A stretch of 64,000 bases of DNA. It comes from Streptomyces actuosus (GTDB lineage: Bacteria; Actinomycetota; Actinomycetes; Streptomycetales; Streptomycetaceae). The stretch is taken from the NCBI RefSeq assembly GCF_016921115.1, contig NZ_JAFFZS010000019.1:1-64000 (forward strand). Direction: 5' to 3'. Within the stretch, counting starts at the first letter, position 1; each line of letters starts with the position of its first letter. A program made the translations under genes and the position numbers. Shown here piece by piece: positions 53,538-61,273 of the stretch. The notes beneath the pieces are model-generated. The model was not told where the DNA came from. It saw only the letters and a program-made list of their open reading frames with translations, and did not search any database.

Positions 53538-54107
53538 GCGAACACGCTACGGGCGGCGGGCATTTCAGCGTGCGGAACGTGAGTGGTTCCGTGCCGTGAT
53601 CGAAGACGCTCTTCGTGAAGCTTTGGTCGGCGAGGGCTTTCTTCACCGTGTCGCACTGCCCGGCGACACCGTCCAAGGGCGATGCCGGCGGTGTTCTCGT
53701 GTGCGGAGGCGCGCAGGACGACGCAGTCGATGACGAGGCCCAGCACGTCCACGGCCAGGCATCTGTTCCTGTCCGGCACCCTTTTGGCGGCCGTCCTTGC
53801 CTGTCGTGTCGGCAGGGACGCCGACGGAGGCGTGGATGCTCTGCGCGTCCACAGCCACCAGGCTCGGGTCGGCCGATCGCTTCCGGCTCTCTCGCAGCTG
53901 CCGGCGCAGCAGGTCGCTTCTCAAGACTCGTCTCGAAATCGCGATTCATTACACACTCGGGGGTTGCTGGATGCGCAGAATGTGCGTGGAGACGATCGGT
54001 ACCCATGACGCGGTCGCAGTGGTCGCCGTCGCGGCCGTCATGTGGACCGTGCCGCGCGCGTGGGCAGTCCTGTCGGCGCGCCTCACAGGGCGGATGCAGG
54101 GAGACAC
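53538..54107. other. Gap holding a transposase remnant and the MFS promoter
   Basis: The left two thirds is the IS5-type remnant at 53586-53924. The rest, 53925-54107, is the leader of the MFS gene and has no gene of its own. Confidence 0.6.
53586..53924 (-). pseudogene. IS5-family transposase remnant (middle/C-terminal part)
   Basis: Translating the minus strand and changing frame twice recovers a transposase order: 'RESRKRSADPSLVAVDAQSIHAS' (53924 frame), then 'RCLAVDVLGLVIDCVVLRASAHEN' (53779 frame), then 'DTVKKALADQSFTKSVFDHG' in the third frame. These are the two Asp regions and the following segment of IS5-type (IS112-like) DDE transposases. The frameshifts and the missing C-terminus make it dead. 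The N-terminal part in the same orientation lies on the far side of the MFS gene, at 55590-55700. Confidence 0.8.
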
Positions 54108-55553
54108 ATGTCCGGTCCACGTCTTCCGTTGCGTCGACGCGGCCGGGCCGCAAGTTCGGCGCCCTCGGGCGTCGCCCGGGCCGCGCACGGGCCGCGCACG
54201 GGCCTGGCACTGATCTCCGCATCCCTGGGCATCTTCGTCCCCCAGCTCGACTTCCTCGCCCTCAACTTGGCGCTGCCCCGGATGGCTTCGGAGCTCGGCA
54301 CGACGGTGACAGGCCTGCAGTGGGCGGTCAGCGGCTACATGCTGGCGCTGGCGGCGTTCCTGATCCCGGGCGGCCGGCTCGGGGACATCCTCGGCCGCAA
54401 GCAGATGCTGATGGCGGGTCTGGCCGTGTTCGGTCTCTGCTCGCTCGGCGCCGGTCTCGCCTCCAGCGCGAGCGCCGTCATCGTGTTGCGTGTCGCCCAG
54501 GGTGCGGCGGCGGGCCTGTTGTTCCCGCTCTCCGTCGCGGTGATCACCGATGCCTTTCCCCAGGACCAGACGATGCGGGCGATCGGCAATGCCTACGGGA
54601 TCGGCGCCGTCGGCCTGGCGCTCGGCCCGGTGGTCGGCGGCGGGCTGACTCAGCTGATCACCTGGCGGCTGGTGTTCCTGATCAACGTCCCGCTGACTGC
54701 AGCGGCCATCCTCGCCGTGTGGGTGGGGGTGCGTGAGTCGCGCGACACCACGGTGCCGCGCTCGATCGACCTGCCCGGCCTGGTCGCGGTGGCACTGGGT
54801 ATCTCTTCCGTCACTTTCGCCGTCGACCGCGTGGCCGACTGGCCCGCAGGCGCGACGGTCGGCGTCTTCGCGGCCGGGGTCCTGCTGCTGGTGGCATTCG
54901 TTCTCTGGGAACGGGTCGCACGATGGCCACTGGTTGCGCTCGACCTGTTCCGCAATGTGCCCTATGTGATCGTCACCGTCATGGCGACCGTCGCCAACAT
55001 CAGCGTCACCTCCTCCGTGTACTGCATGACGATCTACCTTCAGGAGGTGGAGAAGCACACACCGCTCGGGGCCGGTCTGATCTTTCTGCCAGTCTCCCTG
55101 GGTGCGGCTGTCGGCGGTCCCCTGGCGGGTCGGCTCGGCGAACGCTTCGACATTCCACGCGCCATCGCGGCCGCGACCCTCATCGGCGGCGCGGGCACCT
55201 TTCTCGTCTCGCTCGCCGGAGGCTTCGGCTCTCTTCTGCCCGGCCTCGCCATGAACGGTCTCGGGTACGGCATCGGGTGGGCCATGGCCAGTGTCGGCAC
55301 CCAGACCGTCGTCCCACCTCAACGGGCCGGCCAGGCATCGGGGGTCACGCTCAGCATCGTGATCGGCGTCGCGGGCCTGTTCGTCGCCGTCACCGCCCTG
55401 GTCATCGAGGTCGGCGGCCGGGGAGCAAGCCTGGCCGCAGCCGTCGAGGCCGTGCTGCGCTGGATCGCGTTCGGCAGCGCCGCGGCCGCGATCCTCCTCG
55501 CGATGCTCGCCGCACGGCTGATGCCACGGCGCCTCGGCATCTCCGCCGACTGA
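54108..55553 (+). CDS. MFS drug-efflux-type transporter (DHA2-like)
   Basis: A 481-residue exporter with about 14 predicted helices. The ATG at 54108 follows GGGAGACAC; the frame extends upstream to 54042 without support. Motif A is GGRLGDILGRK and the antiporter motif C is GNAYGIGAVGLALGPVVGG; D1-type residues appear in LDFLALNLALPRM. It probably expels hydrophobic compounds by proton exchange. No TetR/MarR regulator is adjacent. It lies exactly between two pieces of a broken transposase that run in the opposite direction, suggesting acquisition by insertion. Confidence 0.9.
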   Translation: MSGPRLPLRRRGRAASSAPSGVARAAHGPRTGLALISASLGIFVPQLDFLALNLALPRMASELGTTVTGLQWAVSGYMLALAAFLIPGGRLGDILGRKQMLMAGLAVFGLCSLGAGLASSASAVIVLRVAQGAAAGLLFPLSVAVITDAFPQDQTMRAIGNAYGIGAVGLALGPVVGGGLTQLITWRLVFLINVPLTAAAILAVWVGVRESRDTTVPRSIDLPGLVAVALGISSVTFAVDRVADWPAGATVGVFAAGVLLLVAFVLWERVARWPLVALDLFRNVPYVIVTVMATVANISVTSSVYCMTIYLQEVEKHTPLGAGLIFLPVSLGAAVGGPLAGRLGERFDIPRAIAAATLIGGAGTFLVSLAGGFGSLLPGLAMNGLGYGIGWAMASVGTQTVVPPQRAGQASGVTLSIVIGVAGLFVAVTALVIEVGGRGASLAAAVEAVLRWIAFGSAAAAILLAMLAARLMPRRLGISAD

Positions 55554-55996
55554 GCCCGTCCCGTGGGGGCGATTCGGGCTCCGTCTCATATTCGGTGGTA
55601 ACGACCCCCGGGTGACCCCTGCGGCGTGGCGCTGCCGGAAGCAACGGCTCGATCCGTGCCCACAACTCATCGGACGCGATCCACGAAAGTCTCACCCCTC
55701 CACATGCGAGGGCTGACGCACCATCAGGTGCCCTTGTTCCAAGGGGGAAGTGCCTTTCTGCAGCGAGTTCCCAGCCCGCCGGATCCGCCGGGCTGCGCTG
55801 ATTCACACCCACTCGCACGCATCCCCTTTCCGGATGCCGTCACCTTTCGCGATCAGTGTGTCGGACGACACCGTCATGGTCGCACTTGCTACGTTGCGCT
55901 CCCAGGGATTGCCTGCAAGGAATTGAACACGCCGGCCGGCGGACAAGAGTCTTCTGGGCCGAGTACTGGCGCAGTCTGGCCGAGAGGATGCGGATC
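55554..55996. other. Gap with a second transposase fragment
   Basis: It contains the N-terminal IS5-type fragment (55590-55700). The remaining part up to the oxidase start at 55997 is of lower GC with no gene, probably the oxidase leader. Confidence 0.5.
55590..55700 (-). pseudogene. IS5-family transposase N-terminal fragment
   Basis: The minus strand encodes 'WIASDELWARIEPLLPAAPR' followed by RRGHPG, the conserved N-terminus of IS5-type transposases, and then loses similarity within a few residues. There is no catalytic part. With the fragment at 53586-53924 it forms an N-part and a C-part in the same orientation, about 1.7 kb apart. Confidence 0.75.
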
Positions 55997-57502
55997 ATGC
56001 ATGAATTCACTCGTCGCGGAGCACTCAAAGCGACGGCGGTCATGGGTGCCGGAGCAGTTGCTCTCCCGGGTGTTTCGGCCGCCGAAGCGCCGGCCGCGGG
56101 TGCTGTGGGCCAAGGGCCCGGACACGTGAAATGCAAGCCGGCGAAGCTGACCGGTCGCATCGTCCGTCCCAGCGACGCCGGGTACGCGGACGCGAGCCTC
56201 GGCTGGGACGAGCTCTTCGTTCACTATCCCCTGGTCATCGTCTACGCGCAGAACACCCAGGACGTGGTCAACGCCCTCACTTGGGCTCGGCAGCACAACG
56301 TCGCGCTGCGGGTGCGCAGCGGCCGCCACAGCCTCGAGGGCTGGTCGAACGTGGACAACGGCATCGTCATCGACGTCAGCGAGTTGAAGTCGGCTCACAT
56401 CGACACTCACTCCCATGTCGCGACGGTCGGCGCCGGGCTCACCCAGTTGGAGGCGGTGACGATGCTCGCGGAGAAGGACCTCGCGGTGACGACCGGATCG
56501 GAGGGCACCGTGGGCCTGTCCGGCGCGACGCTCGGCGGCGGCTTCGGCTTCCTCAACCGCTGGCTCGGCATGGCCTGCGACAGCCTGATCGGGGCCGAGG
56601 TCGTCGTCGCGTCGGGTGCAGAGTGCGCCAAGGTCGTCAAGGCGGACCTGCGTCACAACTCGGATCTTCTCTGGGCGCTCCGCGGGGCGGGAAACGGCAA
56701 CTTCGGGATCGTTACATCACTTACCTACAAGGCGGCTCCACTCAAGAGCGTCGCTTACGTGCAAGCGACGTGGAACGGCCTCGGGGACCTGCACGCGGTG
56801 TTCGACACGTGGCAGCGTACGGCGCCGATCGCCGACAACCGTCTCGGAAGCCAGCTCGAAGTCCACAGGAACAAGATTCTGCTGTTCGCGGTCCTCGCGG
56901 AAGGGACGGAGGCGGAGGCGAAGAAGCTGCTTGCCCCGATCCTGTCGGTCGGCAGCCCCGTTGTCTCGACGCAGGTCGGTAATTGGGGTGACGTATATAC
57001 GGGATTCCAGATTCCGACCCAGGTCGATCCCGCGAACTGGAAGTTTTTCTCACAGTTCACCAGCAAGCCGTTCCCGGAGCAGGCGATCAGCCTGATCGGC
57101 TCATTCATGCAGGACGCCCCGTCCGATGCCAGTAACTTCTTCACCCAGTCCTTCGGCGGGGCGGTCAGGAGGACTCCCCGTGGTGGTACGGCGTTCCCTC
57201 ATCGCGACGCGATCTTCTACTCCGAACCCGGCGCCGGCTGGGGGACTCGCGGACAGGCGGGCAGCGGCGATGCGATCACTCCGCAGGCCCAGGCCTGGAT
57301 CGCCGAGTTCAGCCAGGCACTGCGGCCCTACGTGAACGGCGCCTACGTCAACGTGCCGAATGTCGGAATGCAGGAGTGGGAGACCGCCTACTGGGGTTGC
57401 CACTTCGACCGACTGCGCGAGATCAAGGCGAAGTACGACCCCTACAACGTCTTCCAGTACGAGCAGAGCATCCCGCCCGCGACGGTGCGCCGGCACGCCT
57501 GA
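55997..57502 (+). CDS. Tat-exported FAD-dependent oxidase (BBE-type)
   Basis: A 501-residue secreted flavoprotein. The ATG at 55997 is preferred; GAGAGG lies ten bases upstream and abuts the other candidate at 55988. The start is a twin-arginine signal (TRRGALKA, residues 5-12) with a hydrophobic core ending GVSAAEA. The FAD-binding PCMH domain has VRSGRHSLEGW with His111, the usual 8-alpha-histidyl FAD link, and GATLGGGFGFL. In berberine-bridge enzymes a Cys in G-x-C-x-x-V-G gives a second link; here that position is Glu169 (GSEGTVG), so attachment should be single. The C-terminal BBE motif is YDPYNVFQYEQSI. It probably oxidises a sugar or alcohol outside the cell; the substrate is unknown. 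Confidence 0.9.
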   Translation: MHEFTRRGALKATAVMGAGAVALPGVSAAEAPAAGAVGQGPGHVKCKPAKLTGRIVRPSDAGYADASLGWDELFVHYPLVIVYAQNTQDVVNALTWARQHNVALRVRSGRHSLEGWSNVDNGIVIDVSELKSAHIDTHSHVATVGAGLTQLEAVTMLAEKDLAVTTGSEGTVGLSGATLGGGFGFLNRWLGMACDSLIGAEVVVASGAECAKVVKADLRHNSDLLWALRGAGNGNFGIVTSLTYKAAPLKSVAYVQATWNGLGDLHAVFDTWQRTAPIADNRLGSQLEVHRNKILLFAVLAEGTEAEAKKLLAPILSVGSPVVSTQVGNWGDVYTGFQIPTQVDPANWKFFSQFTSKPFPEQAISLIGSFMQDAPSDASNFFTQSFGGAVRRTPRGGTAFPHRDAIFYSEPGAGWGTRGQAGSGDAITPQAQAWIAEFSQALRPYVNGAYVNVPNVGMQEWETAYWGCHFDRLREIKAKYDPYNVFQYEQSIPPATVRRHA

Positions 57503-57828
57503 CGTGCGCCGGCCGGAGACACCCGTTGGCCGTGCCTGGAGTGCGGGCACGGTCGGCCCTCGGCTACTGATCTTCGAGGCGGTGGGTCGACGGGTCGGCC
57601 GTGTGCGGCATACCGGATGTCCGGGGGCTCGAACCCGCAGGCAGCTGGGCCTGGTTGAGGCGGAGCGGCAGCGTTCGAAACGGAAGCGCCCGGTGGGCCG
57701 GGGCATCCTCGTCGAACCCGGCCCCGGCTTGTTCGCCCGCCCCGGCGCCTGAGCCACCCCCCACCCACGACCAGTGGTCCTTCCTCGGCCTCGGCCACGA
57801 AACGGACGAGAGCTCACGTTCCGCACTC
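57503..57828. other. 326-base gap without a gene
   Basis: Convergent gene ends. Several frames are open but show no recognisable features. One short tract resembles a tRNA T-loop but does not fold as a tRNA. Confidence 0.4.
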
Positions 57829-58863
57829 TCAGTCCTGCTGCCCGTCCCCCTCCCGCGGTACCGGCGGGGCCGACGGCAGTGTGCTCGGCGCGGCCGTCGC
57901 GGCCGTCGCGGGCGCCGGCTCGTCAGGCCGCGGCAGCCGCGGCCTGACGAGCCGCTGCCAGGCCAGGACGAGCAGGGCCAGTGCCGCGGCGAACGGCAGG
58001 ACGGCGCCGAGCACGACCACCAGCCAGCGCAGCACCGTCACGAACGCCTGCCAGCCACCCGCGAGCGCGTCCAGGAACCCGGGGCCGCCGTCCGCCTTCC
58101 CCGAGCCGTCGGTGGGCTTCTCGGACAGGGACAGGGTGATGGTGGCCAGGCTGGTGCGGTCCTTGAGGGCGGCCTGCTGGGCGAGCAGCGACTCCAGGTC
58201 GGCCTGGCGGCGGCTCAACTCGCCCTCCAGTTCCACCACGTCGCTCAGCCGGGTCGCCCGGTCCATCAGCTCCCGTACCCGGGCCACGCTGGCCTGCGCG
58301 GACTTCACCCGGCTGTCCACGTCGACGACCTGATCGGTGACGTCCTGCGCCTTGGCACTGCGGTCCACCAGCCTGCCCGCGCCCTGCAGACCGGTGAGCA
58401 CGGCGTCGTACCGTTCGGCGGGCACGCGCAGCACCACCCGGGTCTCCTCCCGGCCCTCGTCGTCGCGCGCGGTGTTCTCCTCGCTCACATAGCCGCCCGC
58501 GTCCTCCACCGTGGCCCGTGCCTCGCCCAGGGCCTCGGAGACGTTCTTCACCTCCACCGTCAGCGAGGCCGTGCGGATGATGCGGGTGGTGGAGAGTTTC
58601 GGCGCCGCGGTGCCCCGGCGGGCCCCGCCGGTGGCCGCCGCGCCCCCGACCGCGTCCTCCGCTGCCGCTCCGTCCCTCGCCGCTCCGTCCCTCGCCGCGC
58701 CTTCCGGTGCGACCGCCGCCTTGTCGTCGGCCGCGCTCGCGCCCTGCCCGTCGTCGGTACCGGAGCACCCGGTGAGCGCCACCGCGGCGGCCAGCAGCAG
58801 CCCGGCCAGGGCCCGGACGGAGTGTCGAGTGCGTGGGTGAGGAGCGGCCTGCACGGGCTTCAC
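57829..58863 (-). CDS. DUF4349 lipoprotein
   Basis: A 344-residue lipoprotein. The GTG at 58863 follows GGGGGGA. Lipobox LTGC with Cys33. A low-complexity Ala/Asp linker with a tandem GAARD repeat (about 50-75) leads to the DUF4349 domain (about 90-250), which contains a coiled coil ('VKSAQASVARVRELMDRATR', 'ELEGELSRRQADLESLLAQQ'). One C-terminal TM helix (about 270-300) is followed by a short basic and Pro-rich tail. It is therefore tethered to the outer membrane face by lipid and by a helix. Function unknown. It is divergent from hemY, and the promoter gap contains the dyad GGGCCACATGGCCC (59028-59041). Confidence 0.85.
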   Translation of the reverse strand: MKPVQAAPHPRTRHSVRALAGLLLAAAVALTGCSGTDDGQGASAADDKAAVAPEGAARDGAARDGAAAEDAVGGAAATGGARRGTAAPKLSTTRIIRTASLTVEVKNVSEALGEARATVEDAGGYVSEENTARDDEGREETRVVLRVPAERYDAVLTGLQGAGRLVDRSAKAQDVTDQVVDVDSRVKSAQASVARVRELMDRATRLSDVVELEGELSRRQADLESLLAQQAALKDRTSLATITLSLSEKPTDGSGKADGGPGFLDALAGGWQAFVTVLRWLVVVLGAVLPFAAALALLVLAWQRLVRPRLPRPDEPAPATAATAAPSTLPSAPPVPREGDGQQD

Positions 58864-59078
58864 GGGATTCCCCCCGGGGTTCGGTGACGACTGACGCTTC
58901 TTCGACGCCCGGGCGGTGCGGAACGTTGGCGCGGCGCGGTCCCGAAGCGGTCACGGTCCGGACTCGTCCGGGCCACGGAGGCGGACCCCGCCGGCGCGGG
59001 TCCGGGACGGGGAGTCGGCACCTGTCCGGGCCACATGGCCCTGGCGTGACCGCACGGGGCGTCTGAGAGGGTGGAGCC

Positions 59079-60536
59079 ATGAGCGGAACGGGTACGGGTG
59101 TGGCAGGTCATGTCGTCGTCATCGGCGCCGGGATCGCGGGGCTGGCCGCCGCGCACCGGCTGCTGCAGCGGGGCGCGCGGGTGACCGTGGTCGAGGCCAC
59201 CGACCGGGTCGGTGGCAAGCTGCTGCCCGGCGACGTCGCGGGCGTGCGGGTCGACCTGGGCGCCGAGTCGCTGCTCGCCCGGCGCCCGGAGGCCGTGGCC
59301 CTCGCCCGTGAGGTGGGCCTCGCCGACCGCCTCCAGCCGCCCGCCACCGCGACCGCCTCCCTGTGGACCCGCGGCGCTCTGCGGCCCATGCCCAAGGGCC
59401 ACGTCATGGGGGTCCCCGGCACTGCCTCCGCGCTGTCCGGCGTGCTGTCCGACGAGGGACTGGCCCGCATCGAGCACGACGCCGACCTGCCGCGCACGGA
59501 GGTCGGCGAGGACGTGGCGGTGGGGGAGTACGTCGCCGCACGGCTCGGCCGCGAGGTCGTCGACCGCCTGGTCGAGCCGCTCCTCGGTGGGGTCTACGCC
59601 GGCGACGCCTACCACCTCTCCCTGCGCATGGCGGTCCCCCAGCTCTTCCAGGCGGCGCGGACCCATACCTCCCTGACGCAGGCCGTCCGCGAGATCCAGG
59701 CCCGGGCCGCGGCGAACCAGCAGAGCGGTCCGGTGTTCATGGGCGTCCGGGGCGGTGTCGGCTCCCTGCCGCTCGCGGTCGCCGATTCCGTGCGGTCCCG
59801 CGGAGGCGAGATCGTCACCGGCACCCCGGTGACCGAGCTGCGCCGGGAGCCCGGCGGGGGCTGGCGCGTCGCGGCCGGCGACCGCCTGCTGCACGCCGAC
59901 GGCGTCGTCCTCGCCGTCCCCGCGCCCGCCGCCGCCCGCCTGCTGGCCGGCGAGTCACCGCAGGCCGCCGCCGAGCTGCACACGATCGAGTACGCCTCGA
60001 TGGCCCTGGTCACCCTCGCCTACCGCCGCGCCGACACCCGCCTGCCCGACGGCAGCGGCTTCCTCGTCCCGCCGATCGACGGGCACACCATCAAGGCCTC
60101 CACCTTCGCGTCGAACAAGTGGGGCTGGATCGCCGAGCAGGACCCGGACACCGTCGTCCTGCGCACCTCCGTCGGACGGCACGGCGAGACGGAGATCCTC
60201 GGCCGCGGCGACGACGAACTCGTCGAGGTGTCCCGGCAGGACCTGAAGGAGGCGGTCGGCCTCGACGCCGCGCCGCTCCAGACCCGCGTGACCCGCTGGG
60301 ACGGCGGCCTTCCCCAGTACCCGGTCGGCCACCACGCGCGTGTGGCCCGCATCCGGGCCCACGTCGCCGCCCTGCCCGGTCTCGCCGTGTGCGGAGCGCA
60401 GTACGACGGCGTCGGCGTCCCGGCCTGCATTGCGAGCGCGTACGCCGCGGTGGACCAGCTCGGCGGCGACCTCGAAGGTGTGCAGGAGCTCACCGCCCAC
60501 CCGGTGCAGAGTCTGCACGGCGGAGCAGGAGAATAG
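59079..60536 (+). CDS. hemY: Coproporphyrinogen III oxidase (HemY/CgoX)
   Basis: A 485-residue FAD enzyme. The dinucleotide motif is VVIGAGIAGLAAAHRL (13-28), followed by the second motif EATDRVGGKLLP. The C-terminal FAD segment is GLAVCGAQYDGVGVPACIAS. It is annotated in many genomes as protoporphyrinogen oxidase (HemG/HemY); in actinobacteria with HemQ it oxidises coproporphyrinogen III to coproporphyrin III. The ATG at 59079 follows GGTGGAG. It is five bases upstream of hemQ, so the two are one operon. Confidence 0.95.
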   Translation: MSGTGTGVAGHVVVIGAGIAGLAAAHRLLQRGARVTVVEATDRVGGKLLPGDVAGVRVDLGAESLLARRPEAVALAREVGLADRLQPPATATASLWTRGALRPMPKGHVMGVPGTASALSGVLSDEGLARIEHDADLPRTEVGEDVAVGEYVAARLGREVVDRLVEPLLGGVYAGDAYHLSLRMAVPQLFQAARTHTSLTQAVREIQARAAANQQSGPVFMGVRGGVGSLPLAVADSVRSRGGEIVTGTPVTELRREPGGGWRVAAGDRLLHADGVVLAVPAPAAARLLAGESPQAAAELHTIEYASMALVTLAYRRADTRLPDGSGFLVPPIDGHTIKASTFASNKWGWIAEQDPDTVVLRTSVGRHGETEILGRGDDELVEVSRQDLKEAVGLDAAPLQTRVTRWDGGLPQYPVGHHARVARIRAHVAALPGLAVCGAQYDGVGVPACIASAYAAVDQLGGDLEGVQELTAHPVQSLHGGAGE

Positions 60537-60541
60537 GAACC

Positions 60542-61273
60542 ATGAGTGACGACGCCCCCACCACTGCCCCTGAGCGCATCCCGAACAAGGGCAAGCTGGC
60601 CAAGGACCTCAACGAGGTCATCCGCTACACGCTGTGGTCCGTCTTCAAGCTGAAGGACGTGCTGCCCGAGGACCGCTCCGGCTACGCCGAGGAGGTCCAG
60701 GAGCTGTTCGACCAGCTCGCCGCGAAGGACGTGACGATCCGCGGCACCTACGACGTGTCCGGCCTGCGGGCCGACGCCGACGTGATGATCTGGTGGCACG
60801 CCGAGACCAGCGACCAGCTCCAGGAGGCGTACAACCTCTTCCGCCGCACCCGCCTCGGCCGTGCGCTGACGCCGGTGTGGTCGAACATGGCGCTGCACCG
60901 GCCCGCCGAGTTCAACCGCTCGCACATCCCGGCGTTCCTCGCCGACGAGACGCCCCGCAACTACGTCAGCGTCTACCCGTTCGTGCGCTCCTACGACTGG
61001 TACCTCCTGCCCGAGGAGGACCGGCGCCGCATGCTCGCCGACCACGGGAAGATGGCCCGCGGTTACCCGGACGTGCGCGCCAACACGGTCGCCTCGTTCT
61101 CGCTCGGCGACTACGAGTGGCTCCTCGCCTTCGAGGCCGACGAGCTGTACCGCATCGTCGACCTCATGCGCCACCTGCGCGGCTCGGAGGCCCGTATGCA
61201 CGTCCGCGAGGAGGTGCCGTTCTTCACCGGACGCCGCAAGGACGTCTCCGAGCTGGTCGCCGGCCTGGCCTGA
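60542..61273 (+). CDS. hemQ: Coproheme decarboxylase (HemQ/ChdC)
   Basis: A 243-residue member of the chlorite-dismutase fold, completing heme synthesis by oxidative decarboxylation of coproheme. The catalytic Tyr145 is in VSVYPFVRS and the proximal heme ligand is likely His168 (ADHGKMARGYPDV), both in the actinobacterial pattern. The ATG at 60542 follows AGGAGA ten bases upstream. Its stop is immediately followed by the stop of the minus-strand hydrolase gene, with no base between. Confidence 0.96.
   Translation: MSDDAPTTAPERIPNKGKLAKDLNEVIRYTLWSVFKLKDVLPEDRSGYAEEVQELFDQLAAKDVTIRGTYDVSGLRADADVMIWWHAETSDQLQEAYNLFRRTRLGRALTPVWSNMALHRPAEFNRSHIPAFLADETPRNYVSVYPFVRSYDWYLLPEEDRRRMLADHGKMARGYPDVRANTVASFSLGDYEWLLAFEADELYRIVDLMRHLRGSEARMHVREEVPFFTGRRKDVSELVAGLA

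Noticed and set aside
57610..57660. tRNA-like T-loop (GGGTTCGAGCCC on the minus strand)
   Set aside because: The five-pair T-stem does not close fully and no acceptor, D or anticodon arms can be built around it.
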